Shown: positions 8,930 through 17,151, numbered from the stretch's first letter. The stretch is DNA of 64,000 nucleotides from Agromyces flavus (GCF_900104685.1 NZ_LT629755.1:2728001-2792000); one strand, 5' to 3'. Translations and numbers: made by a program. The notes: generated by a model from the sequence alone, not told the origin.

Positions 8930-9789
8930 GCGCCGGCAGCGAGTTCCCTCGCGCGAGCGAGCGCGGCGTCGGTCGCGCGGTCGAAGAGGGCCGAGAGATC
9001 GGCCTCCTGCAGGACCGCGATCGCGCGCTCGGTGGTGCCCTTGGGGCTCGTGACGCGGCGGCGCAGCTCGGCGGGGTCGTCGCCGGATGCCGCGAGCAGC
9101 TCGCTCGCGCCGCGGAACGTGCCCTGCACCATCACGGCCGCTTCCTCGCGGGTGAAGCCCTTCGCGATCGCCGACTTCGTGAGCTCCTCGATGAGCAGGA
9201 AGACGTAGGCGGGACCCGACCCGGAGATCGTCGAGAGCGCGTCGAGCTGCGACTCGGGCACGACGAGCACCTCGCCGACGGTCTCGAACAGCGACACGAC
9301 GAGCGCGAGGTCGGCCCCGGAGGAGCGCGTGCCCGCCGACACCCCGGTCACCGCACGGCCGACGACCGCGGGCGTGTTCGGCATCGTGCGGACCACCGAG
9401 ACGTGCGACGGCAGGTGGGCTTCGAACGTCGCGACCGTCACGCCGGCCGCGACCGAGACGACCACGCTGCCCGGCTCCAGCGCGTCGGCGATCTCGTCGA
9501 GCAGGTCGGGCACCATCGCGGGCTTGACCGCGACGACCACGAGCTTCGCGCCGGCGACCGCACGCCGGTTGGCCGCGGCATCCGCCTCGGTCGCGTACGC
9601 GGTCACGCGCGGCTCGGCGTCGAACTCGGCGGCGCGCGCGGCACTGCGGTTGGTCGTGCGGATGCCGCCGGCCACCGTGACGTGCGGCTGCAGCAGCCCT
9701 GCCAGGATGGCCCGGGCCATCGAGCCGGCCCCGAGGAACGCGATGGACGGCAGCTCGATCGGCCGGTCAACCGGCTGGCGGGAGGTCAT
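8926..9789 (-). CDS. proC: Pyrroline-5-carboxylate reductase
   Basis: This 287-residue enzyme catalyses the last step of proline synthesis, NAD(P)H-dependent reduction of 1-pyrroline-5-carboxylate. The N-terminal Rossmann motif is IAFLGAGSMARAILAGL, and the C-terminal P5CR signature appears as ALSTISGSGPAYVFLLIEEL followed by the dimerisation segment with VTSPKGTTERAI. The ATG at 9789 is chosen over an in-frame ATG at 9798 because the latter lies inside the -10 element. The start codon is only 24 nt from the divergent CDF gene, and both are driven from a shared palindromic -10. Confidence 0.95.
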   Translation of the reverse strand: MTSRQPVDRPIELPSIAFLGAGSMARAILAGLLQPHVTVAGGIRTTNRSAARAAEFDAEPRVTAYATEADAAANRRAVAGAKLVVVAVKPAMVPDLLDEIADALEPGSVVVSVAAGVTVATFEAHLPSHVSVVRTMPNTPAVVGRAVTGVSAGTRSSGADLALVVSLFETVGEVLVVPESQLDALSTISGSGPAYVFLLIEELTKSAIAKGFTREEAAVMVQGTFRGASELLAASGDDPAELRRRVTSPKGTTERAIAVLQEADLSALFDRATDAALARARELAAGA

Positions 9790-9816
9790 GGCGACCATCC
9801 TAGGATTGTCGCCATG
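9787..9816. promoter_or_regulatory. Shared bidirectional -10 within a 30-bp near-perfect palindrome
   Basis: The stretch from the proC start codon (9787-9789) to the CDF start codon (9814-9816) is a palindrome with one mismatched base pair. Its core ATCCTAGGAT (9797-9806) reads TAGGAT on both strands, each ending exactly 7 nt from the respective start codon. This matches the leaderless promoter geometry used across the window, so one element probably serves as the -10 of both genes. It could additionally be a repressor site or form a cruciform/hairpin. Confidence 0.65.
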
Positions 9817-10776
9817 AGCGCATCCGGTGGCACGAAGGCGATCCTGGCGGCATTCCTCGCCAACACAGGCATCGCCGTGACCAAGTTCATCGCATGGCTG
9901 GTGTCGGGGTCCGCCTCGATGCTCGCCGAGGCCGTGCACTCGGTCGCCGATGCCGGGAACCAGCTGCTGCTCTTCTTCGGCGGACGCCAGGCCAAGAAGC
10001 GCGCCGACCGCGCCCACCCGTTCGGCTACGGGCGCGAGCGGTACGTGTACGCGTTCGTCGTGTCGATCATCCTGTTCTCGGTCGGCGGCCTGTTCTCGAT
10101 CTACGAGGGCGTCGAGAAGATCCAGCACCCGCACGCCCTCGAGAATGCGTGGGTGCCGATCGTCGTGCTGGTCATCGCGATCGTCCTCGAGTCGTTCTCG
10201 CTGAGCACCGCGGTCAAGGAGTCCAACGAGATCCGCGGCAAGCAGGGCTGGGTGCAGTTCGTGCGTCATGCCAAGGCGCCCGAGCTCCCCGTCGTGCTGC
10301 TCGAGGATGTCGCCGCGCTGCTCGGCCTCGTGTTCGCCCTGTTCGGCGTGGGGCTGACCATCATCACGGGCAACACGATCTTCGATGCGATCGGCACGCT
10401 CATGATCGGCACGCTCCTGATCGTCATCGCGATCATCCTCGGCATCGAGACGAAGAGCCTGCTCGTCGGCGAGGGGGCGAACGAGGCCGACCTCGACAAG
10501 ATCCAGTCGGCGATCCTCTCCGGGCCCGAAGCCGAGCGCATCATCCACATGAAGACCCTCTACCTCGGCCCCGACGAGCTCCTCGTGGCCGCCAAGCTGG
10601 GCTTCCAGCCGCACGAGAGCCTCGCCGAGGTGTCGACCGCGATCAACGTGATCGAGCAGCGCGTGCGCGAGGCCGTGCCATCCGCGCGGGTCATCTACCT
10701 CGAACCCGACATCTACGTCGATCCGAACGAACAGGCGCCGCCGACCGACGCGATCGTCATCAAGGGGCTCGAATGA
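9814..10776 (+). CDS. Cation diffusion facilitator family transporter
   Basis: This 320-residue membrane protein belongs to the CDF (zinc/iron/manganese exporter) family. TM2 contains the metal-site motif AEAVHSVADAGNQ (HxxxD) at about residues 33-46, and TM5 carries LLEDVAALLGLVFAL, where the paired site is ExxAA-type (EDVAA) rather than the HSxxD of many zinc exporters. The cytoplasmic C-terminal domain is present (to residue 320). The metal is not determined. The next gene overlaps by 4 nt (ATGA), so the two are co-transcribed. Confidence 0.9.
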   Translation: MSASGGTKAILAAFLANTGIAVTKFIAWLVSGSASMLAEAVHSVADAGNQLLLFFGGRQAKKRADRAHPFGYGRERYVYAFVVSIILFSVGGLFSIYEGVEKIQHPHALENAWVPIVVLVIAIVLESFSLSTAVKESNEIRGKQGWVQFVRHAKAPELPVVLLEDVAALLGLVFALFGVGLTIITGNTIFDAIGTLMIGTLLIVIAIILGIETKSLLVGEGANEADLDKIQSAILSGPEAERIIHMKTLYLGPDELLVAAKLGFQPHESLAEVSTAINVIEQRVREAVPSARVIYLEPDIYVDPNEQAPPTDAIVIKGLE

Positions 10777-11525
10777 CCGCGGTCGCGGGCACGGCCGGCC
10801 GCCCCGTCGCCCTGGTGCTGCGCCACGATTCCGCCATCGGGCTCGGCAACCTCGGCCCGGTGCTCGAGGAGCACGGGTACGAGGTGCGCGTCGTCGACGC
10901 GCCGCATGCGGATGTCACGGCCATCGACGCGCTCGCCCCCGACCTGCTCGTGGTGCTCGGCGGCGATGAGGCCGCGTACCAGGCCGACACCTATCCGTAC
11001 GTCGGCCACGAGATCGAACTGCTGCGGCAGCGGATCGAGGCGGAGGCGCCCGTGTTCGGGGTCTGCCTCGGTGCGCAGATGCTCGCGTCCGCGCTCGGCG
11101 CGCGCGTGTACCAGGGCGCGCGCAAGGAGGTGGGCTGGCTCGGCGTCGACCCCACCGACGCCGGCGACGCCTCGCCCGTGCGCCATGCGCGCGGCGTCCG
11201 GTTCGTGCAGTGGCACGGCGACACCTTCGACCTGCCCGAGGGAGTGGAACGCCTGGCGTCGTCGCCCGCCTACCCGAACCAGGCCTTCCGACGCGGTGAC
11301 TGGATGCTCGCGGTGCAGTTCCACCCCGAGGTCACGCCCGCGATCCACGAGGACTGGCTCGAGGCGTGGGGCGACGAGCTGCCCGAGTACGGACTCTCGG
11401 TCGAGCGCATGCGCGAGCTGCAGGCCGAGTGCGGGCCGGCCGCCGAGGCGGCGTCGCGCGCCATCCTCGGCGAGTTCCTCGACGGGCTCGCGGCAACGCG
11501 TCGCCCGGAGCGCCTCGCGAGCTGA
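10773..11525 (+). CDS. Class I glutamine amidotransferase domain protein
   Basis: This 250-residue protein is a free-standing class I glutamine amidotransferase of the GMP-synthase-like type. The nucleophile elbow is [12 protein letters not shown] (Cys at about residue 96), with the matching histidine and glutamate in VQFHPEVTP near residue 181. Such proteins hydrolyse glutamine or gamma-glutamyl compounds, and many are gamma-glutamyl-amine hydrolases; the substrate here is not evident. The start ATG overlaps the CDF gene stop, giving tight coupling, though no functional link is obvious. Confidence 0.88.
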   Translation: MTAVAGTAGRPVALVLRHDSAIGLGNLGPVLEEHGYEVRVVDAPHADVTAIDALAPDLLVVLGGDEAAYQADTYPYVGHEIELLRQRIEAEAPVFGVCLGAQMLASALGARVYQGARKEVGWLGVDPTDAGDASPVRHARGVRFVQWHGDTFDLPEGVERLASSPAYPNQAFRRGDWMLAVQFHPEVTPAIHEDWLEAWGDELPEYGLSVERMRELQAECGPAAEAASRAILGEFLDGLAATRRPERLAS

Positions 11526-11536
11526 GCCGCTGCCGT

Positions 11537-12016
11537 TCAGTCGACGGCCGGCCGACGGGCGGGGTCGGCGAAGAAGTCGAGAAGCAGGCGGGATGCCGCG
11601 TCCGCTTCGACGCCGGCGTAGACCTCGACCCGGTGATTGAGCCGGCGGTCGCGCAGCACGTCGTAGAGCGAGCCGGCGGCGCCGGCCTTCTCGTCCCACG
11701 CGCCGAACACGACCGTGGGGATGCGTGCGGCGACGATCGCGCCCGCGCACATGATGCACGGCTCGAGCGTGACGACGAGCGTGCAGTCGGTCAGGTGCCG
11801 ATCGCCTGTCGCGCGGGCGGCCTCGCGGATGGCGAGCATCTCGGCGTGCGCGGTGGGGTCCTCGTGGAGCTCGCGCTCGTTGCGTCCGGTCGCGATCACC
11901 GCGCCGTCGCGCACGACCACGGCGCCCACCGGTACGTCGCCGGTCGCAAGGGCGGCGGATGCCTCGGCGAGCGCGAGTCGCATCCAGTCCGCGTGCTCGG
12001 GCAGCTGCACCGGCAT
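11537..12016 (-). CDS. tadA: tRNA adenosine(34) deaminase
   Basis: This roughly 159-residue zinc deaminase converts A34 to inosine in tRNA-Arg(ACG), a tRNA that is itself encoded at 19.7 kb in this window. The zinc and proton-shuttle motif is TAHAEMLAI and the second zinc motif is [11 protein letters not shown], both intact. I place the start at the ATG at 12016, preceded by GGAGAAGGG on the minus strand; an in-frame ATG at 12034 adds six residues and cannot be excluded. It is divergent from upp and converges with the amidotransferase gene. Confidence 0.92.
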   Translation of the reverse strand: MPVQLPEHADWMRLALAEASAALATGDVPVGAVVVRDGAVIATGRNERELHEDPTAHAEMLAIREAARATGDRHLTDCTLVVTLEPCIMCAGAIVAARIPTVVFGAWDEKAGAAGSLYDVLRDRRLNHRVEVYAGVEADAASRLLLDFFADPARRPAVD

Positions 12017-12064
12017 CCCCTCGCCCTTCTCCATGGCGGAACCCCCGCAACTAGACTGCAGCCT

Positions 12065-12697
12065 ATGCGAGTCCACGTGGCCGACCACCCGCTCATCACC
12101 CACAAGCTGACGGTGCTTCGCGACGAGAACACGCCGTCGCCCGTGTTCCGCTCGCTCGTCGAGGAGCTCATGACGCTCCTCGCCTACGAGGGCACCCGAG
12201 AAGTGCGTGTCGAGCCGGTCGACATCGTGACGCCCGTGGCACCGACCACGGGCGTTCGCATCGCCGAGCCGAAGCCGCTCATCGTGCCGATCCTGCGTGC
12301 GGGCCTCGGCATGCTCGAGGGCATGGTCAAGCTGCTGCCGAGCGCCGAGGTCGGCTTCCTCGGCATGGCACGCAACGAGGAGACGCTCGAACCGACCACG
12401 TACGCCGAGCGCCTGCCCGACGACCTCAGCGGCCGCCAGTGCTTCGTGCTCGACCCGATGCTCGCCACCGGCGGCTCGCTCACGGCGGCGATCGAGTTCC
12501 TGCTGCAGCGCGGCGCGACGGATGTCACGGCCATCTGCATCCTCGCCGCGCCAGAGGGGCTGAAGGCCGTCGAGGAGGCGCTGCACGGGCGCGAGGTGTC
12601 GATCGTGCTCGGCGCGGTCGACGAGCGACTCAACGAGGTCGGGTACATCGTGCCCGGCCTGGGCGACGCCGGCGACCGGCTCTACGGCACCGTCTGA
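12065..12697 (+). CDS. upp: Uracil phosphoribosyltransferase
   Basis: This 210-residue pyrimidine salvage enzyme makes UMP from uracil and PRPP, and the length is standard. The PRPP-binding loop is [19 protein letters not shown] (about residues 126-144), and the C-terminal uracil-binding segment [17 protein letters not shown] is complete. The message is probably leaderless: TAGACT (12052-12057) ends 7 nt before the ATG. Confidence 0.96.
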   Translation: MRVHVADHPLITHKLTVLRDENTPSPVFRSLVEELMTLLAYEGTREVRVEPVDIVTPVAPTTGVRIAEPKPLIVPILRAGLGMLEGMVKLLPSAEVGFLGMARNEETLEPTTYAERLPDDLSGRQCFVLDPMLATGGSLTAAIEFLLQRGATDVTAICILAAPEGLKAVEEALHGREVSIVLGAVDERLNEVGYIVPGLGDAGDRLYGTV

Positions 12698-12930
12698 TTC
12701 GCCGCGGTCGCGGGCGGCCGGTCGTGTTTCCTCCGCGCGTCGGCCGCCTCACGTCGCAGGATCTGCGTCGTGAGACACGCCGACGCGGCATCCGAATCTC
12801 GGAATTCGATGAATCCGCGTTGCGTCGCAGGATCTTCGTGGGTCACTCCGGTTCGAACGGAACTGCCGCTTCCGCCGAACCTCTCGCGCACCGCGTGCGA
12901 CGTCACGCGGCGTCACGCGACCGTCACGGT

Positions 12931-12966
12931 TTGACACATCCTCGAACCTCGGTTTGACTTTCGCCC
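12931..12966 (+). promoter_or_regulatory. Candidate promoter for the Cys-rich leader ORF
   Basis: TTGACA (12931-12936), a 17-bp spacer, then TTGACT (12954-12959) as a weak -10. The leader ORF ATG at 12967 begins 7 nt after the -10, the position where transcription would start, so the leader peptide would be translated from a leaderless mRNA. Confidence 0.5.
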
Positions 12967-13068
12967 ATGACTGACACCGCACGCATCCTGACCACCCGCG
13001 AGGTGAACGGGTCTGCCGACATGATGATGTCGGCGCGTGCGTCCATGTGTTGTCGAATGTGCCGCTGA
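12967..13068 (+). CDS. Candidate Cys-rich leader peptide (33 aa)
   Basis: This is a short open reading frame beginning MTDTARILTTREVNGSADMM and ending MSARASMCCRMCR before TGA. Three of its last six codons are for cysteine (TGT TGT CGA ATG TGC CGC), and the peptide is Met-rich. In mycobacteria, leaderless polycysteine uORFs are known cysteine-responsive attenuators; this ORF resembles them in position, start geometry and Cys-codon cluster. It is followed by a hairpin and, 156 nt later, a winged-helix regulator gene. Translation is not proven, and an internal ATG start near 13021 is also possible. Confidence 0.45.
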   Translation: MTDTARILTTREVNGSADMMMSARASMCCRMCR

Positions 13069-13127
13069 CCAGCGAACCCACCGCCGAGTCTCGCGACTGA
13101 TCACATCCCGATCGGCGCGGCTCCGTC

Positions 13128-13150
13128 GAACCCGATGCCAATCCGGGTTC
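13128..13150 (+). promoter_or_regulatory. Hairpin in leader (possible attenuator)
   Basis: GAACCCG (13128-13134) pairs with CGGGTTC (13144-13150) around a 9-nt loop, 59 nt after the leader peptide stop. There is no T-run after it, so if it acts, it is as an antiterminator/Rho-related or translational element rather than a classical terminator. Confidence 0.35.
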
Positions 13151-13224
13151 TCCCGGCCACACCGGCCATTCGCTTCCGACCCCTCGAGTGGGTCGTCGAC
13201 GCATCTTCAGCACAAGGATCCGCC

Positions 13225-14031
13225 ATGTCTCTCGCACTTGCTCCCGCCGCCCGTCCGACCCACCCCGCCGTGCGCTCGACGCATCCGGCCGCCTACGCGC
13301 CGCAGCCGGCGCGCCCGGCGGCACCGGTGGCCACCGCGCCGGCCGTCCACGCCGGCGTCGCCACACCGGCCGCCGCCCCGTCCCCGGCTCCCGCCCAGGC
13401 CGCGCCGCGCGTCCGGGCCGTGCCCGAGGGCACCGAGGCCCGCGGCTTCGTGCTCTACGTCGGCCTCGACGAGGCCAAGGCCACCGCCGACGGCACGACC
13501 CTGCACCGCCTGGTCGAGGCCATCCGCAACCTGACCGCCGAGGTCGCACCCTCGGCCGAAACCTACGCCGCGGTCGCGCTGGCACCCGAGGGCGCCGGCG
13601 GCCGCGACGTCGACGTCGTGCGCCTCGCACTCCAGGACCCGACCGCGCTCGCCCGGCAGCGCGAGTCGCAGGGACTCAGCGACGACGCCGATCGGCACCC
13701 CGACGGCGTCATCATCGACATCTCGCGCAAGCGCGTCCTGCTCGACGGCGAGGCGGCCGGCCTCACCTACAAGGAGTTCGAGCTGCTGCAGTACCTCGTG
13801 CTGCGCGAGGGCCGCACGATCGACCGGCACGAGCTCATCGACGGCCTCTGGTCGGGCGAGGACGACGTGCCCAACGAGCGCACGATCGACGTGCACGTGC
13901 GCCGCCTGCGCTCGAAGCTCGCCCACTACCAGGACATCGTGCGCACCGTCCGGGGCGTGGGCTACCGCTTCGACCGCCACGCCGACGTGTCGATCCGCCA
14001 GGCCTCCACGCCGAGCCCCGACGTCTTCTGA
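13225..14031 (+). CDS. Winged-helix (OmpR-type) DNA-binding protein without receiver domain
   Basis: This 268-residue regulator has an Ala/Pro-rich disordered N-terminus (about residues 1-70), a middle part (EARGFVLYVGLDEAKATADG through about residue 150) that is not a phosphorylatable receiver, and a C-terminal Trans_reg_C winged helix (about 170-258) with LTYKEFELLQYLVLREGRTIDRHELIDGLW and ERTIDVHVRRLRSKL. The ATG at 13225 follows AAGGATC. It behaves like an orphan OmpR-type activator or repressor; the signal is unknown, but the Cys-rich leader upstream suggests a sulfur link. Its 3' end overlaps the convergent serine hydrolase gene by 70 nt. Confidence 0.85.
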   Translation: MSLALAPAARPTHPAVRSTHPAAYAPQPARPAAPVATAPAVHAGVATPAAAPSPAPAQAAPRVRAVPEGTEARGFVLYVGLDEAKATADGTTLHRLVEAIRNLTAEVAPSAETYAAVALAPEGAGGRDVDVVRLALQDPTALARQRESQGLSDDADRHPDGVIIDISRKRVLLDGEAAGLTYKEFELLQYLVLREGRTIDRHELIDGLWSGEDDVPNERTIDVHVRRLRSKLAHYQDIVRTVRGVGYRFDRHADVSIRQASTPSPDVF

Positions 14032-15488
14032 CGGGCGAGTCGGAGCGCTGGGCCCGCATGGAGCACGAGCGTTCCCACCGCCGCGGCGACGCTCGCCGCG
14101 ACCGACACGGCCAGATCAGGCACGGCGACCCACCACCATGAATCGGTCGCTCGCGACCGGGTTCGACGCGGGACGACGACGAACGCCGTGACGAGGCCGG
14201 CCGTCGCGAGCGCGAGGGCGACCGCGGCGGCGACCGGACGACCGGCGGCTCGTGACGGTCTCGCCCGACGCGCGGAGGCGACCGTCCACGTCGATCCCGC
14301 GACCTGGAGCACCGGCAGGGCGAAGAACACCGGCACCGCGGCGAGGAACGGATCGTGGCGTCGAGGCGGGCTCGGGATGCCCAGCACGTCGTGCAGCAGT
14401 TCGGTGCTCAGCACGGTGAAGCGACGGCCGTCGGTGCCGAGGGCGGTGTTCGTGAGCATCGCGAGTCCGACGTCGAGCTCGGGGACGAGCGCGAGGTACG
14501 ACATCGTGCGGAGGCTGTCGCCGTCGTGCTCCCACAGCTGCGGTGGGCGCCCGCCGCGGGCACCATCGACCACGCCCGCGCCCTCGGGGAGCGCTCGGAC
14601 GATCCATCCGCTCGCGTACTCGGCCGGCGGCACCGCATCGCCCAAGGGTGCACGAGCCGCCTCGAGCACGGACGCATGCAGTCCCGTCGGGCCGCCGAGA
14701 TGCGCTCGCAGCAGCACCGCCAGGTCGCGCGCCGTCGAGGCGAGGTACCCCGCCGGCGCGGTCGCCTCCGCCACGCTCGCCGGCGTGCGGGCGTTGGCCA
14801 GGCGGAACCACGTGTATTCGCCCTCGGCGAGCCCGGCCTCGCGTGCACGTTGCAGGTCGGCCGTCGTCGCGACGAGCCCGAGCGGCCCGGCCACGAGGTC
14901 CTGCAATGCCGACTCGTAGGTTCCTCCGGTGACGGCCTCGAGGATGGCGCCGAGGACGACGTAGTTCGCGTTCGAGTACGCGAACCGATCGCCCGGCCTC
15001 GCGATCGGCTGGGCCCGCAGCAGGTGACGCGCCTGATCGCGGATGGTCTGCGCCGCCGGACGCAGCCGGAAGACGTCCAGGCCCGACGCCCGAGACAGGC
15101 CGGAACGGTGGGCGAGCAACTGCTGGACGGTCACGTCGACGAAAGCACCCACGGCGCCGCCGAGGTGCGGCAGCAGTTCGGCGACGGTGTCGTCGAGGCG
15201 CAGCCGCCGGTGCGCGACGAGCGCTTGGATCGCGAGCCCCGCGAACTGCTTGCCGGTGGACCCGATGACCATGGGCGTGTCGAGGGTCATCGGGGCGCCG
15301 TCGCGGCGCGCGCGGCCGTACGCGCGCGCGAACCGCACGCCCTCGCGCCCCACCACCGCGACCGCGAGCCCCGCGAGACGGAGATGTGCCATGTGCGCTC
15401 GAAGCCGCGCGTCGATCTCGGCCGGTGCCGCGATCCGGCGCTCATCGGCGCGCACCGAGCGGTCGGCGGTGGTCGCCCTCGTTCGCAC
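13962..15488 (-). CDS. Serine beta-lactamase-like hydrolase with C-terminal membrane segments
   Basis: This protein of about 508 residues is a penicillin-binding-protein/class C beta-lactamase-family hydrolase. The nucleophile motif is MVIGSTGKQFAG (S-x-x-K), the second motif is FAYSNANYVV (Y-x-N) and a downstream WEHDGDS fits the third region. After the enzyme domain come about three TM helices (from about residue 390), so the enzyme is membrane tethered. I choose the GTG at 15488 because GATACT (minus strand, 15495-15500) ends 6 nt before it. The last 70 nt overlap the winged-helix gene on the other strand. The substrate (peptidoglycan, ester or peptide) is unknown. Confidence 0.8.
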   Translation of the reverse strand: MRTRATTADRSVRADERRIAAPAEIDARLRAHMAHLRLAGLAVAVVGREGVRFARAYGRARRDGAPMTLDTPMVIGSTGKQFAGLAIQALVAHRRLRLDDTVAELLPHLGGAVGAFVDVTVQQLLAHRSGLSRASGLDVFRLRPAAQTIRDQARHLLRAQPIARPGDRFAYSNANYVVLGAILEAVTGGTYESALQDLVAGPLGLVATTADLQRAREAGLAEGEYTWFRLANARTPASVAEATAPAGYLASTARDLAVLLRAHLGGPTGLHASVLEAARAPLGDAVPPAEYASGWIVRALPEGAGVVDGARGGRPPQLWEHDGDSLRTMSYLALVPELDVGLAMLTNTALGTDGRRFTVLSTELLHDVLGIPSPPRRHDPFLAAVPVFFALPVLQVAGSTWTVASARRARPSRAAGRPVAAAVALALATAGLVTAFVVVPRRTRSRATDSWWWVAVPDLAVSVAASVAAAVGTLVLHAGPALRLARQKTSGLGVEAWRIDTSAWRSKR

Positions 15489-15615
15489 GCACCCAGTATC
15501 CGCCCGCCCGCACGGTGCCTGATGGCCGCGCGATCGTGCCGCCGTCCGAGCACGGCGCTGCTGCGCCATCCGCGCGGAATCGGGCAGCATGGGAGGCGCT
15601 GGCGAGGAGGACCGC

Positions 15616-16353
15616 GTGACGACGAACCCGATCGTGCTCGACCTGCCGTTCCGGGGCCGGTGGCTCGCGCGCAACAGTCCCGCGCGGCGTGTGCCGAGCC
15701 ACGGCACGCACGCGCTCGGCACGACCTACGCGATCGATTTCATCGCGGTCGACGAGCACGGCCGGTCGGCGCCCTCGAACTGGAGGTCGTGGCTCGCGGT
15801 CGAGCCGCCCGAGGCGTTCCTCGGCTTCGGCCTGCCGATCCTGGCGCCCATCGCGGGCACGGTCGTCGCAGCGCATGACGGCGAGGCCGACCACGAGGCC
15901 CGGCGCTCCCAGCTCACGCTCGTGCCGTACGTGCTCGGGCAGGCAGGCCGCCTGCGCGCGGGGCCGAACGCGATCGCGGGGAATCACGTGATCCTCGCGC
16001 TCGGTCCGAGCGGACCGTACGTGGCGCTCGTGCACCTCCGCCGGGGCAGCGTTCGCGCCGAAGTCGGCGATGTCGTCGCCGCAGGCGACGTGCTCGGCGA
16101 GTGCGGCAATTCGGGCAACAGCACGCAGCCGCACGTCCACGTCCAGGCCACCGACTCGGTCGACTGGGCGGGTGCGACTGGACTGCCGATCGCCTTCCGT
16201 TTCCGAGGTGCGATGACGCAGAATGGGGAGACCGTCGGCGTGCCCCGCGAGTCCGAGATCGTCGAGCCGCCCGGAATCGCCGAGGGCCGGCGTGACGGAC
16301 GGAGCGGGCCGCCGCTCCGGAAATTCCCCCGCATTCGAGGCACACAGATCTAG
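15616..16353 (+). CDS. M23-family (LytM-like) peptidase-domain protein
   Basis: This 245-residue protein has an M23 metallopeptidase-like domain. The zinc-site elements are recognisable as HGTHALGTTYAIDF (about residues 33-46) and the C-terminal HVHVQ (about residue 173), with a biotinyl/lipoyl-like beta-sheet between (PILAPIAGTVVAAHDG, VAAGDVLGECGNSGN). I see no signal peptide, which is unusual for a cell-wall hydrolase, so it may act in the cytoplasm or be non-peptidolytic. The GTG at 15616 is preferred because GAGGAGG lies 8 nt upstream; an ATG at 15589 is less likely. It is divergent from the serine hydrolase. Confidence 0.8.
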   Translation: MTTNPIVLDLPFRGRWLARNSPARRVPSHGTHALGTTYAIDFIAVDEHGRSAPSNWRSWLAVEPPEAFLGFGLPILAPIAGTVVAAHDGEADHEARRSQLTLVPYVLGQAGRLRAGPNAIAGNHVILALGPSGPYVALVHLRRGSVRAEVGDVVAAGDVLGECGNSGNSTQPHVHVQATDSVDWAGATGLPIAFRFRGAMTQNGETVGVPRESEIVEPPGIAEGRRDGRSGPPLRKFPRIRGTQI

Positions 16354-16383
16354 CGCCCGTTACCGATCCGTTATATATTCATC

Positions 16384-16500
16384 GTGCACCGGTTGTTTGC
16401 TGTGGCGGCCGGTGCGGAATGTGATTGCAGGACACTCTTGGTGCAAGGGCGAGGGCCGGTCGTCAGCCTCTACGACCGGCCCTCAACCGTTTCCGGCTGA
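16384..16500 (+). ncRNA. Candidate small RNA (or 38-codon ORF) between AT-rich -10 and strong hairpin
   Basis: The AT-rich stretch around 16371-16379 (TTATATATT) is exceptional in this GC-rich window and looks like a -10. A 13-bp-stem terminator hairpin ends about 100 nt later (16484). No conserved protein lies between, so a short transcript is plausible. A GTG at 16384 opens a 38-codon frame ending TGA at 16500, but its codons (TTT, GCT, TGT, AGG, ACA) are unlike the neighbours, so I favour RNA over protein. Confidence 0.3.
16451..16484 (+). terminator. Strong hairpin, 13-bp perfect stem
   Basis: GAGGGCCGGTCGT (16451-16463) pairs perfectly with ACGACCGGCCCTC (16472-16484) around an 8-nt loop. 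It could end transcripts from the M23 gene or a short RNA that starts near 16386. No T-run follows, which is common in actinobacterial terminators. Confidence 0.65.
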
Positions 16501-16505
16501 GCGTC

Positions 16506-16525
16506 GTGCCCCGTCTTCGGGGCAC
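16506..16525. terminator. Second hairpin, 8-bp stem with tetraloop
   Basis: GTGCCCCG (16506-16513) and CGGGGCAC (16518-16525) form a perfect 8-bp stem around TCTT. It lies 21 nt after the first hairpin and may be a back-up terminator or part of the MarR gene leader. Confidence 0.5.
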
Positions 16526-16632
16526 ACCTCTCGCCCCTTCGCCGAGGCTCCGCCCGCGCCGGGATCGTGTTGGCTATTGTCGGATCCGTCGGCGGACATC
16601 CCCGGTCGCCGCATCCGATGGAGGGAGCACGC

Positions 16633-17115
16633 GTGGCTGATCGCGCGACGGCCGTGGCGGCGTGGGAGGCCCTCTTCCGCGCACAGGTCTCGATCATGCG
16701 GGGCCTCTCGGCCGAGTTCCCGACCGACCTGATGTCGCTCAACGAGTACGACGTCCTCTTCAACATCTCGCGGGCGCCCGGCCGTCGGCTGCGCCTGAAG
16801 GACCTCAACCGGCACGTGCTCATCTCGCAGCCGAGCGTCAGCCGTCTCGTCGACCGCCTGGTGGCCCGCGGGTTCGTCGAGAAGACCGATGACCCGCTCG
16901 ACGGTCGGGGCACGATCGTGCAGCTCACGCCCAAGGGCTTCGAGGAGTTCCGCCGCGCCGCGATGCACCATGTGCAGGCGATCACGGAACGGGTCGGCGG
17001 TGCGCTCGGCGACGACGACCTGCGAGAGCTCACCGATCTCTGCGACCGGCTGCGCCTCGCGCAGGACGCTCGGCACCGCGCAAGCTCGCCCGGCCCTCGC
17101 AACGGTCGAGCCTGA
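16633..17115 (+). CDS. MarR-family transcriptional regulator
   Basis: This 160-residue protein is a MarR-type winged-helix regulator: SLNEYDVLFNISRAPGRRLRLKDLNRHVLISQPSVSRLVDRLVARGFVEK places the recognition helix at about residues 65-85, and the wing DDPLDGRGTIVQLT follows. The GTG at 16633 is chosen because GGAGGGAG lies 5 nt upstream; an in-frame ATG at 16618 overlaps that ribosome-binding site. A TATTGT at about 16574 may be its -10. No target gene is adjacent on the same strand, and a strong terminator follows. Confidence 0.88.
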   Translation: MADRATAVAAWEALFRAQVSIMRGLSAEFPTDLMSLNEYDVLFNISRAPGRRLRLKDLNRHVLISQPSVSRLVDRLVARGFVEKTDDPLDGRGTIVQLTPKGFEEFRRAAMHHVQAITERVGGALGDDDLRELTDLCDRLRLAQDARHRASSPGPRNGRA

Positions 17116-17151
17116 GCCCGCGTGGGGCGACGGCCCGCGCCCGGGCATGAC

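Larger units (their letters stand above)
12698..13224 (+). other. Long intergenic leader region upstream of the winged-helix gene
   Basis: This 527-nt gap holds no convincing large gene. It contains a perfect 13-bp direct repeat CGTCGCAGGATCT at 12752-12764 and 12823-12835 (71 bp apart), a promoter-like TTGACA at 12931, a 33-codon Cys/Met-rich open reading frame (12967-13068) and a 7-bp-stem hairpin at 13128-13150. The layout suggests a long regulated 5' leader for the downstream regulator. A minus-strand reading frame across 12749-13630 is antisense to the regulator and was not accepted. Confidence 0.5.

Noticed and set aside
12749..13630. Minus-strand frame of 293 codons across the leader region and winged-helix gene
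   Set aside because: Arg/Pro-rich, antisense to a gene with recognisable domains, and it overlaps the candidate promoter.
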